64,000 bases of DNA from Stratiolaelaps scimitus (taxonomy: Eukaryota; Arthropoda; Arachnida; Mesostigmata; Laelapidae), in the NCBI GenBank assembly GCA_019614645.1, contig JABWDB010000017.1, positions 5,902,501-5,966,500 of the forward strand, written 5' to 3'. This document shows, piece by piece, positions 11,160 to 21,642 of the stretch. A program made the position numbers and the translations under genes. The stretch's first letter is position 1; the number at the start of each line of letters is the position of its first letter. Below the pieces are notes generated by a model. It saw only the letters and a list, made by a program, of their open reading frames with translations, did not search any database and had not been told where the DNA came from.

Positions 11160-11878
11160 AGACACTACTGGTCGTGCCGCTCGTAGTGTAACGGCAGGCG
11201 CTGCCGCTGTTGGCAGGAAGAGTATGAGCACCTCTGAGCTTCCCTGTCGAGGTTTGCCTCTAGTTTGGGACCAGCTTGCTTAAAGGGTCAGGAGAGAGCG
11301 AGTGAGCTCGTCTCCTTCATGCTGCACGGCTGCAGAATGGGGGAGACAATCGCCTTCCCGATGTGGGAAGCGGACGTGATTCTTGTGCGCTATGTGCAGG
11401 ACAAGGATCGACCCCCCTCGCCTTACACCTGCACCGGCGACAACCCCCCTCCACTGCCTCGCCAGCCAGCTGCCCTTTTTTCTTACTGCCAGTACCACTA
11501 CCTGCTCAACCTGGCTTGGCTCGGCAGCCCCCAACCCCGGGTTTCGTTGCTGCCGAGCCCCTGCAGTCAGTGACCTACTTGCTCCCTCCTCACAGAAAAC
11601 TCCCTACCTAGTGCAGGGTGTGAGCTCGGCGGCGTTGGCTTGAGACGAGACGGCAGTCAGTCTCGCTGCTGGCTGCTGTCTGCCCCGTTTCCAGCCAGCC
11701 CCGCCAGCATGGCTGAAAGACCGCCCGCTGTGCCGGTCTGCTGGCTCCATCAATAACATACAAAAAAGTGTCTTGCCCCCTACCTTTTCTTCCCGATTGT
11801 CTAGTCTTTCTCTTCCTCCTCTTCTTCGCTAAGGTGCTGCTCCTTCTCGTCTTCGTGCTCTCTTTGCCCGTTTATTTG
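11160..11878. other. GC-rich stretch with weak exon signals
   Basis: On the minus strand, 11278-11165 follows a good acceptor (CCTGACCCTTTAAG) and gives 37 residues beginning QAGPKLEANLDREAQ. On the plus strand, 11596-11756 follows TCCCTCCTCACAG and gives 52 residues. Both are too short to separate from chance and are not called. Confidence 0.3.
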
Positions 11879-11901
11879 CCTCTCTCTCTCTCTCTCTCTC
11901 T
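11879..11901. repeat. (CT)n microsatellite
   Basis: Twenty-three bases of perfect CT repeat. A second shorter run follows at about 12046. Confidence 0.95.
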
Positions 11902-12094
11902 GCCTCTGTCTTCCAAATACCTTAACGTAGCCCAGTCGCGCCGGGACAACAAGCCGGCGACCTCCGAACGAACGGCGGGCAGTGGACGAAGCCGGGCCCT
12001 CCGATCTCTTCCAACTCTCTACTCGGCGCTTCGATCTCTTGCTGTTTCTGTCTCTCTCTCACTCTCCCTGTTTCTCTCGTTTGCCTGTTCATCT

Positions 12095-12212
12095 CACGAC
12101 GACGACGACGGCGGAGTCGACGTGCAGCGACGAGAAGGCCGCCGGTGTTCGCACCAACAGCGGCAATAGCAGCAGCAGCCGCCGCGACAGGAGCAGCAGC
12201 AGAAGGAGCAGC
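12095..12212. repeat. triplet-rich block (ACG, CAG)
   Basis: Six ACG-type triplets at 12095-12113 and broken CAG/AGC runs at 12157-12212, in a CpG-rich setting. Such runs are common in 5' untranslated or first coding exons of arthropod regulatory genes, but here they lack a clear frame. Confidence 0.8.
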
Positions 12213-12376
12213 TAGCGTTCCCCTACGCCGACCTACGGAGGAACAACGTTCGCTGCTGCAGAGTTTAATAGCCGCTTGTCAGGCACCGCCCTGATAACAG
12301 AAGAAGAAGGGCCCAGAAGGAAGGAGGCAGAGCAGCCGAAGAGGTTTGGGAACGGCGGTAAGGCAAAAGACAGGCA

Positions 12377-12724
12377 ATGCTGGTTAAGGGGAAGAAAACG
12401 GCTGAAGTCGTCGAAAAAGAGCCGCAAGGTTTGGGCCCATCCGGCGTCGCTGGCTCGTTCGGCGGCTCGGTGTTCGGCAGCGGAAGCGGCATTGGTAGCC
12501 ACGGTGTCGGCGGTGGCAGCGCCAGCGCGTGGAGACGGCGGACCACGACAGACTGCTACAGTGAGAAAACTGGGAGAGGTTTCCAAGAGAGCAGAATAAA
12601 GGGTGGACGACAAAGACGAGTGTTCCGTTGCGGAGGAGGCAGCAGCCACCAGGAGACAAGGGTTGGAGGGCTCAATTTGTCAATTCCAACGAGACACATC
12701 TCAGGGGACGGACGACTCGAGTGA
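12377..12724 (+). CDS. candidate first exon, Gly/Ser-rich
   Basis: Not recognised. The 115-residue frame begins at an ATG (MLVKGKKTAEVVEKEPQG) with G at -3, then a Gly/Ser run (FGGSVFGSGSGIGSH), then an Arg-rich half and a TGA. It follows a 600-base CpG-rich block with CT and triplet tracts that could be a 5' leader. Another plus-strand frame (12276-12599) and a minus-strand frame (12233-12649) overlap it and are also open, so high GC explains part of this. The minus frame also has a strong acceptor near 12291. Confidence 0.2.
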   Translation: MLVKGKKTAEVVEKEPQGLGPSGVAGSFGGSVFGSGSGIGSHGVGGGSASAWRRRTTTDCYSEKTGRGFQESRIKGGRQRRVFRCGGGSSHQETRVGGLNLSIPTRHISGDGRLE

Positions 12725-12729
12725 CTGAG

Positions 12730-13570
12730 TGGCCTGCTACGAAAGGCCACGTTTCGAGGACTTTGAAGGAAGGTCGATTGGAGCACCTTCCAGATTACGG
12801 ACAGTGCTTCCGGCTGCAAGCACGCGATGACAGCCTCTCAGACATGATAACACAACGCAAATGACGCATACTGATGTGTACAAAAGGCAAAAAAAAACCA
12901 TGCATATTATCAGTAGACGGATTTGGGCACGTTACAAAACTAATTTTGGCAATAATTGTGCGAGTATTGTTATTAATATACCATAGTATTCTGAAATAAA
13001 ACAACACAACTTAACAAAACGAGCCCTCTTCAACCGCATTCAATAAGGACAGCAGCAGCCTTAAGTGTTACAAATCGTCTCATATTCACACATTAACTAC
13101 TTCAGGGCCAACGTAATTGGTGAGGTTAATCGGTTTCCTTCACAGTAAAGCGTCAAGATTCGCTATTTTGCTCTAAGCAATGTATTTGGCTGGGTTTGGC
13201 TGGCTGTTTTGGTACGGTATGTCTGACCGAAAAACCCTACATTAACACACTCGCATCGATTACGAGTTGAATTGAATCTGCCATAGATTCTAACCCATGG
13301 CACACGGGATGCCTCCTGATCGGAACTATCATATTACTCCTGTCTTAACGGATCACATAGTGGTGATTTGTGCGCCGGCCGTGGCCATCGTCGTCCCATT
13401 CATGACTGTTCCGGTCTTCCAGCAGGCCCAGATCGCATCGTTACTGCAACCTTACAGCTGGTGAATGTTGCCTGGTATCTACGCGATTGCTGCTTTTAAC
13501 AAATTACCCGACAACTACGTGGCTAGCCACACCTTCCTCGCAAATCGCGCAGCTCCATCTTAGGTTGACC
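12730..13570. other. AT-rich stretch without a supported gene
   Basis: Short frames only. There is a poly-A run near 12890. No repeat copy or RNA gene was recognised. Confidence 0.45.
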
Positions 13571-13742
13571 AGTAGGAGTCGGCAGTGGCAACTTACCTGG
13601 CATCTAGCGAACTTACCACGTCTGCTCTGTACGTCCCTTGGCTATCCCTTGGCAAGGACTGTCTTCGTCCAGAAGTGGTCGTCCCTTCGACTACTCTTCA
13701 CGTCATCGTGAGTGCATGTATCCGTGTATGTTCCTTTCGTAG

Positions 13743-13937
13743 ACCTCAGGCTCTCATGATCTTATTTCCCCATACCACCGAAATGAAAAGATAGGAAGAG
13801 CTTCTTCATTGCAGAAGCAGCTGCAGGACCATTTATACGCTCCAGTTGCTTCGTTTGCCCACCATGCCCAGCCCACCTGTCTGTCTATCAGCACCACTAA
13901 AGTAAACAGTGTCGACTCAAGATGCATCCAAGGCTAA
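13743..13937 (+). CDS. candidate exon, possibly after a 35-base intron
   Basis: Not recognised. The acceptor is TGTTCCTTTCGTAG (AG 13741-13742). In phase 0 there follow 64 codons to a TAA, opening TSGSHDLISPYHRNEK and containing SLQKQLQDHLYAPVASF. Directly upstream, 13578-13707 is open (SSELTTSALYVPWLSLGK) and ends in phase 0 at C|GTGAGT, which would make a 35-base intron. That is shorter than most spliceosomal introns, so the pairing is doubtful even though the phases agree. Confidence 0.23.
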   Translation, partial: TSGSHDLISPYHRNEKIGRASSLQKQLQDHLYAPVASFAHHAQPTCLSISTTKVNSVDSRCIQG

Positions 13938-14603
13938 TCCGTTCCGAGCGAAAAAACCAGCCTCGAGCTGCTCCGGAAGAGGAATAAACATCGGCGAACG
14001 AGTATGCCTCCGAAGGCAAGCCGCTCTCCCATTCTGGCTAGCAAACGTGGCACTGAGCGAACTCTGGCGCAAAAAGAAGAACTAGACCGCCAACACTGGT
14101 GCCGCGCCGAAAAATCACTTCAAGTGGCGGAATCTTAGCAGGCCCTCACACAGCTCAATGCAGCGCCAGTCGACCACCAATACAACCGTTGCCTGCGACC
14201 CGCCACGGCCAACCAGCGTCTACTGCTGCGCACGTACTTGTCTAGCCGTTAGCCACCTAGCTCGCTACGCAAATAGTCTCGAGTAGAGTGGGACTCAGAC
14301 GGAACGCGCGGCGTGGCGAGCCGCCGGGTCATTCCGCCCACGCTACACCAAGACCACTGCTACGAGGGGCACTCGTGTTCGCTCCTCTCACGACTGGACG
14401 CAGACATTATGTACATGTGTGACGAGAACAAGCTAGCCAGCTAGCAACGCTTGCGCTAGAGACATTGCTGCCGACTTCAGCAGCAGCCAAACTCTACCAC
14501 GAGTGGTAGTGGCATAGGCGCAGGTAGAGGCAAAAGGCCGTGCGGTCCACTGGCTCCATTGCTACGGCTCATGATGATGAGGACGCATCACTTATTTACT
14601 GGT
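13938..14603 (+). other. 222-codon frame whose only internal stops are five TAG
   Basis: Directly after the TAA at 13935 the same frame runs to a TGA at 14604. It has TAG at 14136, 14250, 14274, 14442 and 14457 and no TAA or TGA. It includes an ATG at 14004 (MPPKASRSPILASKRG), with a charged helix-like stretch before the first TAG. Each TAG sits next to Gln-rich or polar context where CAG would fit. This may be a decayed coding region or chance: several such frames are expected in a window of this size. Confidence 0.15.
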
Positions 14604-14609
14604 TGACCC

Positions 14610-15375
14610 CCCCCCGTCTCCGCTGACCCACCCATCCTCATTTTGTACATACGGAATGAAAGTTGCTCTGCCATTCAACGAACATACACTTTGTAGCTCT
14701 GGCGGAGGGCCCCACGTTGCGATGGTCTAGTTGCTATTGCGGCTGCTGCTGCAGCAGCTGTCGGGTCAGGGGCCAGGCAAAGTCCACCTGAAGCGCTTGG
14801 TGGGTGTTGTTTGCTTCAAATTAGACATAGGTCGAACCCCGGTCCAGCGAGCGACTAGGGTGTGTGCGTGCGGCTCGACTATACGTCGTCGTGGATATAA
14901 TAGTTATTGCTCTACAATATCGACACTATTAATATATAATACCACCAAAGGCATTCTGAACCATTTCCAGCCATCTTCAATAGGTAAGTCATCAATACTA
15001 ATGTCTTACCTTCGGCAAAGTACACTCCTGTTGTCTTCTGACAGCTGTGCTCCTTATTTGATTGGTCGCCGGGACCACCGTCCACCACAGCTTCAAATAC
15101 TTATCAGGAGGGGTCTTGCTAGACTTACCTGGGGTTTCCCCGATATTCCTATGTGACGGAATGGCAAGTGGTAGCTTATTCCAGCTATTTCCTTTTTAGG
15201 TATCCATTACTTTATAAAAATAACCGTTTACGTACAAAAGCAAATGATTTACCTCTTATATCAATAACTCTAGATTATTGAGCACGATTCACATTGAGGC
15301 TAGTACACTTTGTACATACACCTCGCGTACAATCGACAATCTCGCGGGTCAATGTGACCAGCCCGCGTCTCTCTA
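14610..15375. other. stretch with donor-like sites but no supported exon
   Basis: A plus-strand frame (14731-15156) crosses the AG|GTAAGT site at 14983. The minus strand has two strong donor words (GTAAGT at about 15127 and GTAAGA at about 15010). It also has a 65-codon frame (15195-14998) containing SWNKLP, reminiscent of the C-terminal end of non-LTR reverse transcriptases but too short to call. A C-run lies at 14608-14616. Confidence 0.3.
14961..14989 (+). promoter_or_regulatory. AG|GTAAGT splice-like site
   Basis: CCATCTTCAATAG is followed directly by GTAAGT at 14983/14984. It could be a normal donor at the end of an exon, or an acceptor and donor back to back. The pyrimidine tract is only moderate. 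Confidence 0.3.
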
Positions 15376-15379
15376 GCAG

Positions 15380-15542
15380 TTCACAGAAAGCTGAGCAGGA
15401 GCATGTTTCCACCACGGAAAAGGACGAATCAACTCAAGAGCCAGAGCTTCACAGAACTCTCGACTATTCCTCGCGGGATTGGGATTTGATGGAGGCGAGG
15501 GGAGAGGCTACATTCGAGGAAGAAAACGCCTTTCGGAAATGA
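15380..15542 (+). CDS. candidate terminal exon, acidic
   Basis: Not recognised. After CGCGTCTCTCTAGCAG (AG 15378-15379) one split base is followed by 53 codons. The first residues are SQKAEQEHVSTTEKDE and the last are EEENAFRK before a TGA. Most residues are charged or polar, as in a disordered or coiled region. The same frame is open upstream to 15294. Purine-rich DNA tends to read as Glu/Lys, so composition alone may explain it. Confidence 0.25.
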
Positions 15543-15991
15543 CAGACTCCGAAGGCAAGACCAAACAAGGCGGTGGCAAGGGCCCGCAGAGCATAGCCCT
15601 ATAGGTAGCGTAGCAGCATCGTGACCCAACGAACGAACCGCGCTTCGGGGTTTGAGACGACCTCAGGTTGGCTTCAAGACCCTACGCTCGAGACAGCAGA
15701 GTAGTAGTAATAGTAGCGTCGCCGGCCTTCTGCCTCACACACCGTGCTATTGGATCGTTCGTTGAACAGAGGGGGACCAAGAGGGAGCGTTTCTTAGCTT
15801 TGGAGGAAAGGCCAAGCGGATGCAATGAGCTTATTCCAACATCGGCTTGAAGAGCATTGATGGATATTTCTAGAATTCCATAAAAACTAAAACTCCCTCT
15901 GGCTACGAGGTATGCCTCACCAGCTATCGCGTCTAATGTATGAGAGTGTTTGAGTGCGACTAAGGGGACCGGCTAGGAAGCCATGGATCTC

Positions 15992-16052
15992 AAATTCAAA
16001 TTCAAATTCAAACAAATGTTTATTGACGGAACTGCTATATACATGCTTAAGC
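15992..16052 (-). mobile_element. retroposon 3' end with (TTTGAA)n tail, copy C
   Basis: On the minus strand: CTTAAGCATG, then a spacer, CCGTCAATAAAC and a TTTGAA-type hexamer tail (AAATTC repeats on the plus strand at 15992-16013). The core shares the order and wording of the copies at 25926, 48196 and 17176. A short simple-repeat tail after an AATAAA-like word is typical of SINE and non-LTR 3' ends. No 5' part was seen. Confidence 0.55.
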
Positions 16053-16220
16053 AAGAACAATTATTATTGTCATTATTATTGAGCGAAGTGTATATATATA
16101 TTTATAAATTTGAGAATTTATTCCGGTCTACCGAAGTCACATATTATTCATTATTCCCATTCATGACCCCGCCGTCATATACAATTTGCTTTGTCGCTAA
16201 CCCTAATCCCGCAGTTTTTT

Positions 16221-16258
16221 CACAAGTACTCGTGTCCGTCACAAGTACTCGTGTCCGT
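16221..16258. repeat. perfect 19-bp tandem duplication
   Basis: CACAAGTACTCGTGTCCGT occurs twice with no gap and no mismatch. It looks like a recent slippage or repair duplication. Confidence 0.95.
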
Positions 16259-17175
16259 AAGCCCAATCAGAAACATGTATCTACTGGAAGGTACGGCCCG
16301 TTGCCAGACCAGCGATTATGCTTCATTTTCACGCAATCGTGCCGGCGTAAAGCTTTCCGCAGTAGAGCTCGCCAACTTCTACTTCGTGCTTACATACGAT
16401 GCCCGATCTCTGATCGGACCCTCCACCACTGCGGTCTATTGCCTGCTTCGGCGGCCGACATTGCCACTAATTGAACTTCGTATGGATGTGTGAGCCTGGG
16501 TCTATCTGTGTATTGGTACTTGTGTGAGTGTGTGTCGCCTCGCCGATCGGTGTACGCCTTCGGATCCGGTCGTTACCCTCCGCCTCACACAACGAGCCCC
16601 CATATTTCTATGCTCGTTTTGGAGTATTGCATGAGGAGACCGCGGTAGCCTGAGGCGTCCCGGCTATGCTGTTTCATTCATTCAATCCATCGCCTCGTTC
16701 CCTGCCGACCAGGCGAGCGACTCGCGCACACGAGACTCGATTCGTCGATCGGGGTAGGTCTATGCCGAGCTGGGCCCGATTATTATTTTCGTTGGCACTA
16801 GTTGGCGGGTCGCCAACTCATCATTACGTGAGGCTGGTTCAAGTGGCTCATACAGTTCGTAGGTTAAGTTCGTAGGATACACAGAGGCGACGAGGCTCAG
16901 CCCATTTCGACCTTTATGCTTTCCGTTTTCTTATGAAGGGATAGCAGCAGCAGCAGTGGTGGTGGCGGGAGCGAGTGGGTTGATCCGTCAAGATAGCTAT
17001 AGCGATACTGATAATAAATATCTTCATACGTTCGGTCGATAAGATGAATTTACGAGACGACTGAGGCCTCGCTGGTTTCAACGGCGACTACCTCGATCAG
17101 AACGTTTTGTGTTCTCATCGCCCGGCCCGCTCTACTGTGGTTGATGTTTTAGTTATTTCATCTTTTTTACGTAAA

Positions 17176-17211
17176 CTTAAGAATTATAAAATTGCAGTTT
17201 CGTCAATTCAC
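17176..17211 (+). mobile_element. retroposon 3' end, copy D
   Basis: CTTAAGAATTATAAAATTGC followed by AGTTTCGTCAATTCAC matches, on the plus strand, the 3'-end wording of the copies at 25926 and 48196. No head or tail repeat was seen, so this is an old fragment. Confidence 0.5.
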
Positions 17212-17449
17212 TGTACCGTAAATGAATGAACGGATGAATCGAACTGCCACAATTTGATGGCTACCGAGTTGGCACGCTTGTAAGCTTAGATGAGTTTTTA
17301 TCCAGCAACTCTAAGAACAGATAGACGGTTATGTTGAGCGCCAACTCTAACGAAATATTCCCAAGTTTTTCGTAGCTGCTTCTAGCCGTTTTTGTTCTGG
17401 CTTCGAAATGGGACAAATATCTTAAATATATGTGCAGTGCCATGAATTT

Positions 17450-17451
<2 letters not shown>

Positions 17452-17481
<30 letters not shown>
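17452..17481. repeat. (TA)15 microsatellite
   Basis: Thirty bases of uninterrupted TA. Confidence 0.95.
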
Positions 17482-17484
<3 letters not shown>

Positions 17485-18670
17485 GGGACAAGGAACCCAC
17501 ATGATATTGAGCACAGATAGCAACACGTGCGTCCGCAACCTCGTTGATGTTTGGCCCATCGACGAAGAACGCATCCGACCTACGGAATAACGGACAACGC
17601 TATTTCTTCCCCCTAACAGCAATTCGAAGAGCGAGCAGGGGTTGTTGTAGCCAGAGGAAACAGAAACTGCAGGTGCGAAATAACGATATAGAAAACAAAT
17701 AAGAGATAATGCGAGAGGAAGGCCGAAACAGCGAGTGGGTCGGTCGGCCCATTTAAGGCCTCGCAGGAACGGGGCCGCGGTGAGGGGCTCGAACAACGCG
17801 CGTATGTCCGCGAACGACGATGGTCGTTCGTGGTTGTACATGGTGTTGATGATAGAAGTGCATATGAATATTTATATGAATAATCATAATAGTAACAGGG
17901 CATAGGAACGCACAACGGTGGCAGACAGCCACGACGAACCAGCCCGCTCCGAGGCGTACGAAAGCGAAGGATACAACAGATGCGTATATTACACTGGCTG
18001 GGACGGGCACCCAGCGAGTCAGACACTACTACCTCGAGGCTGCTATTGGCCGGCGAAATGTTGTCGCGTCGGGACGTCGAGGGCCCCGAACGCACGAGCG
18101 ATCCCGTTCAGGCTCCGGCCACGCCACTGGAGCAAACAGTAGGGCTGGCCGTCTCGTCGTCATGAACCACACGTTGCTCATGACTATTATTAATTAGGGG
18201 CGAGAATGGTTTAGCTGTGCATCAAGGGAGTTGTTTCCTTCTATACTCTCGCGTCTTTTTTTTTTTGTTTTACGTTGCCCTCGTATTTGGCAGCAGTCGC
18301 ACCACTGCATCTAGGTCTTTGCTGCTGTTCCTGTTATTGCTGCTACTACTGCTGCTGCTGCGGATGCTACAGGATCTCTGGGTGAGAATGCGAGTTGGCG
18401 TCAGACTCGGGTTTGGTCTCTCTCCCGTTCTCACAGTTGCTCTCTTCGTTCGCTCAGTGTCGGCACGCGTTTGTAAGCATGTATCTGCTCTCGACGTCTG
18501 TGCAGGATATTCATGAGGATTGCTGAGAGGCGATAGCTACGAGTTACGGGGCGTTAAGCGAAAAAAACAGGGGGATAGAGGATGGGCTACGACGAGGCCG
18601 GCTCATGCGCCGGCTTAACGCCTCTTCCCACCAGTGCGTTGTGGTTGCTGTAGTTGCCGCTCCTGCTACT

Positions 18671-18692
18671 GTTGTTGTTGTTGTTGTTGTTG
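18671..18692. repeat. (GTT)7 microsatellite
   Basis: Seven uninterrupted GTT units, followed by mixed GTC and GCT triplets. Confidence 0.95.
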
Positions 18693-19261
18693 TCGCTGTC
18701 GCCGTTGCTGCTGTGATGTGGAGAGATTAGACATGGAGAGATATGTGTACGTGGTCTGCATTGTAGCCACCAACAGAGGCTCTCTCCCCTTCTAATGACC
18801 CCCTCTGGCTTCTCGCCGCAGACATCATCGGAAGTCCCTTTCCCGAGCAAGACAAAGGCGCACGACAGCGGGCGTAACGCAACATGGGATCTAGTGGCGT
18901 TTGCGGTGGCGATTGAGTCCACCCCTCGAGTGAGAGAGCTAACGCGGAATCAGAACTATGCCCAGTTCAATCGGTAGAATCCAAAGACAGCGATTGGTAT
19001 TCGGTTACTAGATTTGATTTTTATTGGTTCATTTTTGGTTTTAATTTTGAATTTAGTGTGCTTCAGAACCGGAGTAGAAAATGTGATCGTGAAACTCTGC
19101 GCTTTCAAAGACGGCCAAAATAGCCCTGGACGACAACTAGGCATCAGTAGTTGTTACGTTGTAACTTTGAACAGATAGATAACTCTGTGAGAACTGCTGT
19201 TACTGTCGATACAACGATGTGTTCATCTTGTAAAATTTTATCGCATTTCTCTCTCTTATAG

Positions 19262-19640
19262 CCGAATTCGATCGATTGAGCACTCAGCAATCCCCTTGCT
19301 TGGGTGTCTAGTGGTCCTCCTCTCTCTGCGTCTTTCCTCTGGTTTCTACTATGTTGATGGTAGCAAGATTGGAGTCATTGCCAACACCGTGGCAGCCCCG
19401 CGAGCCCCACTGCCATTCCCCGTTGCTCTGCCAGCTTCAGCCCCCATGATCCAGCCGCTCACTATGTCCGCGCTTGCTCAGTCTAGCTTTCATTCAGCTT
19501 GGAAGTGTCAGTCCTATTGTAGTCTTCCTTGCTCCCGTAGGCCTCCTGCCAACCTTACGATCCAGGACACGCTGGCTGGCTTCCTGGCCAGCTCCGTTTT
19601 TCGTGTCCGCCCAGACTCAACTTTACGTCGCCAGTGGTGA
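19262..19640 (+). CDS. candidate exon with leader-like start
   Basis: Not recognised. One of the best acceptors in the window (TTTCTCTCTCTTATAG, AG 19260-19261) opens a 125-codon frame to a TGA. After RIRSIEHSA comes a hydrophobic run (LLGCLVVLLSLRLSSG) and then FYYVDGSKIGVIANTVAA, Pro/Ala-rich text and a Cys/Ser-rich end. If the ATG/TTG inside were a start, the run would look like a signal peptide. A good donor for a different frame lies at 19711 (CAG|GTGAAG). Confidence 0.25.
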
Positions 19641-20150
19641 AAGTATCGATGAACCCTCCGCGAAGCTGGAAGGTTTCCCGGCAAGGGAAACGAGGTGGTA
19701 TATCGCCGAGCAGGTGAAGTGAACGAACTTTCGGTGGGCCGATCAGTGCCGAAGCTAGTCTAACACCGGTATGGCTGGCTGACGGCAGAATGATTCCCCA
19801 TCTCCTGGTCCGCTGTCGGCCAGGGGGCGAACCACCCCCGCTGCTGCTGCTCCCGCCGCCGCCGCCGCCTCCTCTTCCTTCTGGCGATCCATTTCTTGCA
19901 AAAGGACGGCAGCGAGTGGGCGCGCGTAGCGCTTCGACCCGTGCTGTTCCTATCCTGGAGACGAAGCTGAACAGCCAAAGCCGTCCTGCCGGCCGAAAGC
20001 GGACAGGGAAGGGGCCACTTCGTTGTTCGTTCCTCCGTTCTCACAGCGGAGAAACGCGGGGGCAGCCGTCGAAGCTAGTGCCACGGCCGCAGCAGACGCG
20101 AATCGTTCGCTTCTCTAACTTATTTTTCTGGACGTCGTCGCCTTTCGCAG

Positions 20151-20358
20151 TCGGTGCTCGCTCAGTGGTGTGGTTCATCCTCCTGATTCCGCGCTACTCT
20201 CGGATCGAAGTGAGTCCGCCACCTACGACGGGGGCGGCGGCGGCGACGGCGGCAACAGCAGCAGCAGCGATGGCGGCAGCGACGACTCCGCCGCCATTAA
20301 TAACTTTTATCTGAACAGGAACAGCTCTTTGAACACAGAATTGTATATACGGGGCTGA
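20151..20358 (+). CDS. candidate last exon, Gly/Ser/Asp-rich
   Basis: Not recognised. The acceptor is complete: CTAAC at 20115-20119 as branch point, a T-rich tract, then CCTTTCGCAG (AG 20149-20150). After one split base the frame reads RCSLSGVVHPPDSALLS, then a Gly/Asp/Ser/Asn triplet-coded run, then INNFYLNRNSSLNTELYIRG and a TGA. The low-complexity run flanked by ordinary sequence suits a disordered tail. An alternative donor inside (CGAA|GTGAGT at 20207) would cut the exon to 57 bases. Confidence 0.3.
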
Positions 20359-21030
20359 CAGAAAGCAGAGGAACGTAGCCGCACCGAAACAGCCAGCCGA
20401 CATACCGGCTAACCGGCTTACACCAAGGCCACGGGGACCGCTACCCCGGAGCCGCTATAAACCATACAGTGCCCACAGAGTCACAGCGCTGCCGACAACG
20501 AAGAATGGAAGCTCTTCGTGCAGTAGCAGAAGTGAAGAACGCGAGAAAGTACAGAGGCAGCGGGAAGGGAGGCCAGTAGGATGCGTTGTCCCCAACGACT
20601 TTCCTTGGCTGCGGTTTCCTCGACTAGCGAGTGTGTCATTGCTCCGCCTCCCCGATCCAATTGTACGTCACCTATAGCTGTCTGCTTCGTACGTACACAT
20701 TATATATATATATATATATAGACGGACACCGGACCGTCTCGGGTACTACAAGGATCCTGAAGGCAGTGTCTCACGAGACGTGTGCTGCATTGGTAATAGT
20801 TGCGGTCGTAGGGACAATAGCACCGGCTGAAATGGCACTGGTTCGTAGCAGGCGGCGAGGTGTCAATACGATGTCAGCTAGGTAGACACGATGTAGGCTA
20901 GGCAAACCGATGAAGGTGCATAGCCCACACAAAGACGAGAACGGACGAAGACTATTGAAGCCGCACGGGGCGAGTTGTTGAGAATACTGGATACTGAGAC
21001 TGTATCTTATCCCGGTCGGACCTTTCTGGA
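20359..21030 (+). other. possible 3' untranslated stretch
   Basis: No open frame of note. A TA microsatellite lies at 20699-20720, and the stretch ends at an AATAAA word at 21035. If 20151-20358 is a last exon, this would be its 3' untranslated region. Confidence 0.25.
20699..20720. repeat. (TA)n microsatellite
   Basis: Eleven uninterrupted units. Confidence 0.95.
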
Positions 21031-21070
21031 TTTAAATAAAAGAAGTAGATCCGTCATAGACTTTTATTTA
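21031..21070. terminator. convergent poly(A)-signal words
   Basis: AATAAA at 21035-21040 on the plus strand and AATAAA on the minus strand at 21068-21063. They lie in short inverted repeats (AAATAAAAG and CTTTTATTT). The arrangement would serve as 3' ends of two converging transcripts, but AATAAA is frequent in AT-rich DNA. Confidence 0.3.
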
Positions 21071-21101
21071 TTAGCAAATACGTGAATATGAACTCACTCC
21101 A

Positions 21102-21119
21102 TGTGTGTGTGTGTGTGTT
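21102..21119. repeat. (GT)n microsatellite
   Basis: Nearly nine uninterrupted TG units. Confidence 0.95.
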
Positions 21120-21621
21120 AGGTGACCGTGCTTCGGCTAGGCCAAGTACGAAGTAGATTCAATATTGTGTAATGTGCTTCTCGGCTTGATATAGCATTAC
21201 ATTACCAGCAGGGACACATAAACAGCCATACAAGTGAGAATCAATATTACCAAGACAGCTATCCTTGCCACCGAAGAAAAGGCAGTCTTGGGGTCACTTC
21301 GGGTACGACCCCATCCAATCAACAGCGTTGCTTGCCACAGCGCAGAGATTGACGCGAGATTGATGCTTGCCTGCAGCGTCCGACGACCACATCGGGGTTT
21401 AGCTACATGATGCACATGAGAGTATTTAACCGTTGCGTCATCGAACCTGGCATGCCTCGCACAATGAGCCAGTGACGGTGGCAATTTGCGTTCCCCCCAA
21501 AGGCAGTCGAGACATCGCGTGTAATATGTCCCCTGAGACAGACCGGCAAGCCGCGCTTAATTTGCCCACAAGGGGTTTAGCGGTTCCTATAGGCGGTTTT
21601 GACCTGCGTTCAACCCCCGCC

Positions 21622-21642
21622 GCGCATCCCGAAAGGATGCGC
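21622..21642. repeat. perfect hairpin, 8-bp stem
   Basis: GCGCATCC, loop CGAAA, GGATGCGC. It resembles an intrinsic stem but has no T-run after it. Confidence 0.8.

Larger units (their letters stand above)
16060..19250. other. long stretch without a supported gene
   Basis: Mixed composition. Frames at 15983-16493 cross simple TA and the tandem 19-mer, so they are unlikely to be coding. The 17918-18142 frame (GTG start, MADSHDEPARSEAYESEG) is hydrophilic but lacks a good acceptor. CTG-type triplets occur at 18325-18362. Apart from the repeat copies listed, no RNA gene was seen. Confidence 0.4.

Noticed and set aside
14826..14843. GGGGTTCGACC on the minus strand
   Set aside because: A B-box-like word alone, without T-arm pairing or an A-box at the right distance.
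14998..15195. Minus-strand SWNKLP peptide resembling the C-terminal end of non-LTR reverse transcriptases
   Set aside because: Only six residues match, the frame is 65 codons, and no other reverse-transcriptase motif (such as a YADD-type box) lies nearby.
21571..21625. A- and B-box-like words (GGTTTAGCGG, GCGTTCAACCCC)
   Set aside because: The putative T-arm stem does not pair, so a tRNA or SINE head is not supported.
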